DNA of 64,000 bases from Sphingomonadales bacterium UBA656 (GTDB lineage Bacteria > Pseudomonadota > Alphaproteobacteria > Sphingomonadales > Sphingomonadaceae): contig DBOC01000012.1 of the NCBI GenBank assembly GCA_002299895.1, positions 1-64,000 of the forward strand, given 5' to 3'. The notes beneath the pieces are model-generated. The model searched no databases and was not told where the DNA came from. It was given only the letters and a program-made list of their open reading frames with translations. Position numbers and translations under genes: made by a program. Shown piece after piece: positions 63,004 through 64,000 of the stretch. The stretch's first letter is position 1. Every line of letters starts with the position of its first letter.

Positions 63004-63150
63004 TCATTCGTCGCAACAATCCATCGCCTGTTCACAGCAGGCGTCGAGTGCAGCGCAGCAGGCCGCAACCGTATCGGCAACCGCCGGAGCAGCGAATGCT
63101 GCGGGCGTGATGAAGAAAACGGCGATAGCCGCTGCATAATATTTGGTCAT
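63004..63150 (-). CDS. 48-residue secreted Cys-pair peptide
   Basis: Signal peptide (AAIAVFFITPAAFAAP) then a mature peptide of about 28 residues containing CC at 31-32, 38-39 and 45-46: CCAALDA, CCEQAMD, CCDE. The Cys pairs recur every seven residues, so all six cysteines would face one side of a helix. Such geometry suggests a small metal-binding peptide (copper or zinc). GGAGACTATC precedes ATG 63150. No family was recognised. Confidence 0.7.
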   Translation of the reverse strand: MTKYYAAAIAVFFITPAAFAAPAVADTVAACCAALDACCEQAMDCCDE

Positions 63151-63238
63151 GATAGTCTCCATTGAGTAGCCGGGATGTCATCGTATTATGACGACCCTCG
63201 GCCCTTGTTCGACTATCCAGCGCCAATGGTTACACCGC

Positions 63239-63667
63239 TTAGTGTCGGGCAAATATGCTCGTCTTGCCGGAACCAAAGGCGATGACATTGTAATGGTCCG
63301 CCGGATGGCCGGGTGCTTCCATGCCCGGTGACCCCAGCGGCATACCTGCAACGGCCAGCCCGCGAACACCTTTGGTTTTGGCGGCGAGCAAGCGCTTCAT
63401 ATCGGTCACCGGCACATGGCCCTCGAAAGCTATTCCGTCGATGATTGCGGTGTGGCACGAAGCCAGACTGGCAGGCATACCGAGACTTTTGTGGATTGCG
63501 GCACGGTTGGCATCATCGACAATCTTGACCGCGCGACCGAATTGCTGGCGCACTTGTGCCGCCCATTTTTCGCAACATCCGCAACCGGGGTCGCGGTGCA
63601 TTACGATGTCATTTGCCGCCATTGCCGATGTCGACAACATGGCGAGCGCAAGGATCAGTTTTTTCAT
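63239..63667 (-). CDS. DUF411 family exported metal-binding protein
   Basis: 142 residues. Signal peptide (LILALAMLSTSAMA), mature N-terminus IVMHRDPGCGCCEKW with Cys29, Cys31, Cys32 (DUF411 signature), then VPVTDMKRLLAAK and PGMEAPG. DUF411 proteins (CopG-like) take part in copper or mercury handling in the periplasm. GGAG lies eight bases before ATG 63667; the open frame continues to 63712. Confidence 0.88.
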   Translation of the reverse strand: MKKLILALAMLSTSAMAANDIVMHRDPGCGCCEKWAAQVRQQFGRAVKIVDDANRAAIHKSLGMPASLASCHTAIIDGIAFEGHVPVTDMKRLLAAKTKGVRGLAVAGMPLGSPGMEAPGHPADHYNVIAFGSGKTSIFARH

Positions 63668-63734
63668 GGGCAAACTCCGTAATTTCGATGCAGGAATGTT
63701 CGGGAGCAACAAAGCCGCCCCCGAACATTATCGC

Positions 63735-63935
63735 TTATTTGGTTTTCATATCGCCCATGTCATGGCCTTCATGGCCTGACTTCTCGGCATCCTTGGCTTC
63801 GTCCTCGCAACAAGCCATTTTGCCATCCTCGCCCTTTTTGCAGCAGCATTCCTTCTTAGGTGAAGGAGGCTCTGCTGCAAAGGCAGCACCGGATAGAGTT
63901 AGCGCAACTGCGCCGATTAGTATCTTCATTTTCAT
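63735..63935 (-). CDS. Small secreted Cys/His/Met-rich protein
   Basis: 66 residues. Signal peptide (KILIGAVALTLSGAAFA), then KKECCCKKGEDGKMACCEDE (Cys30-32, 42-43) and a C-terminal HEGHDMGDMKTK with His/Met. Metal chelation in the periplasm is likely, copper in particular because Met and His cluster. GGAGATTATT before ATG 63935 fixes the start. It is upstream of the DUF411 gene by 67 bases in the same direction. Confidence 0.8.
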   Translation of the reverse strand: MKMKILIGAVALTLSGAAFAAEPPSPKKECCCKKGEDGKMACCEDEAKDAEKSGHEGHDMGDMKTK

Positions 63936-63970
63936 AATAATCTCCATGTTCTTGTTTGACTGAAAAGTAT

Positions 63971-64000
63971 TCAGCCAAACCGTGGAGGCGGCGTTTGCGG
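63971..64000 (-). CDS. C-terminal end of a gene running off the window
   Basis: The last 30 bases read, on the minus strand, PQTPPPRFG then TGA. The Pro-rich ending is like the Pro tail of the His-rich peptide at 59,360. Only nine residues are visible, so identity is open. Confidence 0.35.
   Translation of the reverse strand, partial: PQTPPPRFG

Larger units (their letters stand above)
52312..64000. mobile_element. Island C (heavy-metal resistance), left end; right end outside the window
   Basis: From tRNA-Gly copy 3 to the window edge. Holds the CadR-type regulator, czc operon, second cation transporter and Cys/His-rich secreted peptides. The right attachment site, predicted to be an intact tRNA-Gly(GCC) next to an integrase, is not in the window. 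Confidence 0.45.

Noticed and set aside
33000..64000. Integrase, transposase or relaxase in the islands
   Set aside because: No open frame shows such motifs; mobility is inferred only from att-like repeats.
1..64000. CRISPR array or rRNA genes
   Set aside because: No regularly spaced short repeats and no rRNA sequence were seen.

Overview
The window reads as chromosome of a Sphingomonadales alphaproteobacterium (Sphingopyxis/Sphingorhabdus-like; the genus is not certain). Grounds: an rsmB-rpe-heparinase-purH string, a DUF1134/EipA envelope protein, a SDHAF4-like DUF1674 protein, large TonB-dependent receptors without an obvious lipoprotein partner, and pairs of acyl-CoA dehydrogenases.

Bases 1 to about 28,550 are ordinary core genome: RhlE helicase, de novo purine (PurH), pentose phosphate (Rpe) and rRNA methylation (RsmB) genes, two exported or cytosolic peptidases, riboflavin synthesis (RibD/RibE), NAD synthetase, PRPP synthetase with HisN, ribosomal proteins L35/L20, PheST and RF3, plus one tRNA-Ser(GCT). 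Bases 28,683 to 32,826 hold an APC permease and a TonB-dependent receptor that probably act together in uptake.

From about 32,950 rightward the window is accessory DNA. The 3' half of a tRNA-Gly(GCC) gene (anticodon to CCA) occurs three times in the same orientation (32,951; 37,411; 52,312), each inside a related direct repeat of about 190 bp. This is the footprint of related elements stacked in tandem at the 3' end of one tRNA-Gly gene. Island A (33.0-37.4 kb) carries a TonB receptor, a secreted SurE-like phosphatase and a small unknown gene with a decayed duplicate. Island B (37.4-52.3 kb) carries a CoA-thioester catabolic cluster: two acyl-CoA dehydrogenases, an acyl-CoA synthetase, a nitronate-monooxygenase-like flavoprotein, a tandem kappa-GST-like protein, two GSTs, an MBL hydrolase and a TetR regulator. 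Three of its divergent promoters share a palindrome centred on TTGGCA-N4/6-TGCCAA. The same island has a second module: TetR, PhlG-like C-C hydrolase, BBE-type flavoprotein and, divergently, a membrane-anchored FAH-like hydrolase. Island C (52.3 kb to beyond the right edge) is a heavy-metal island: a MerR/CadR-type regulator with a 19-bp-spacer promoter drives a tightly overlapping operon (cation transporter, SRPBCC-DUF3703 fusion, His-rich peptide, CzcC, CzcB, CzcA, CzcD). It is followed by DUF3147, YnfA and methyltransferase genes and a set of small secreted Cys/His-rich proteins, one of which has Cys-Cys pairs exactly every seven residues.

No integrase, transposase, CRISPR array, rRNA or intact tRNA-Gly is visible. 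By the geometry of tRNA integration, the intact tRNA-Gly and its integrase should lie to the right of the window.
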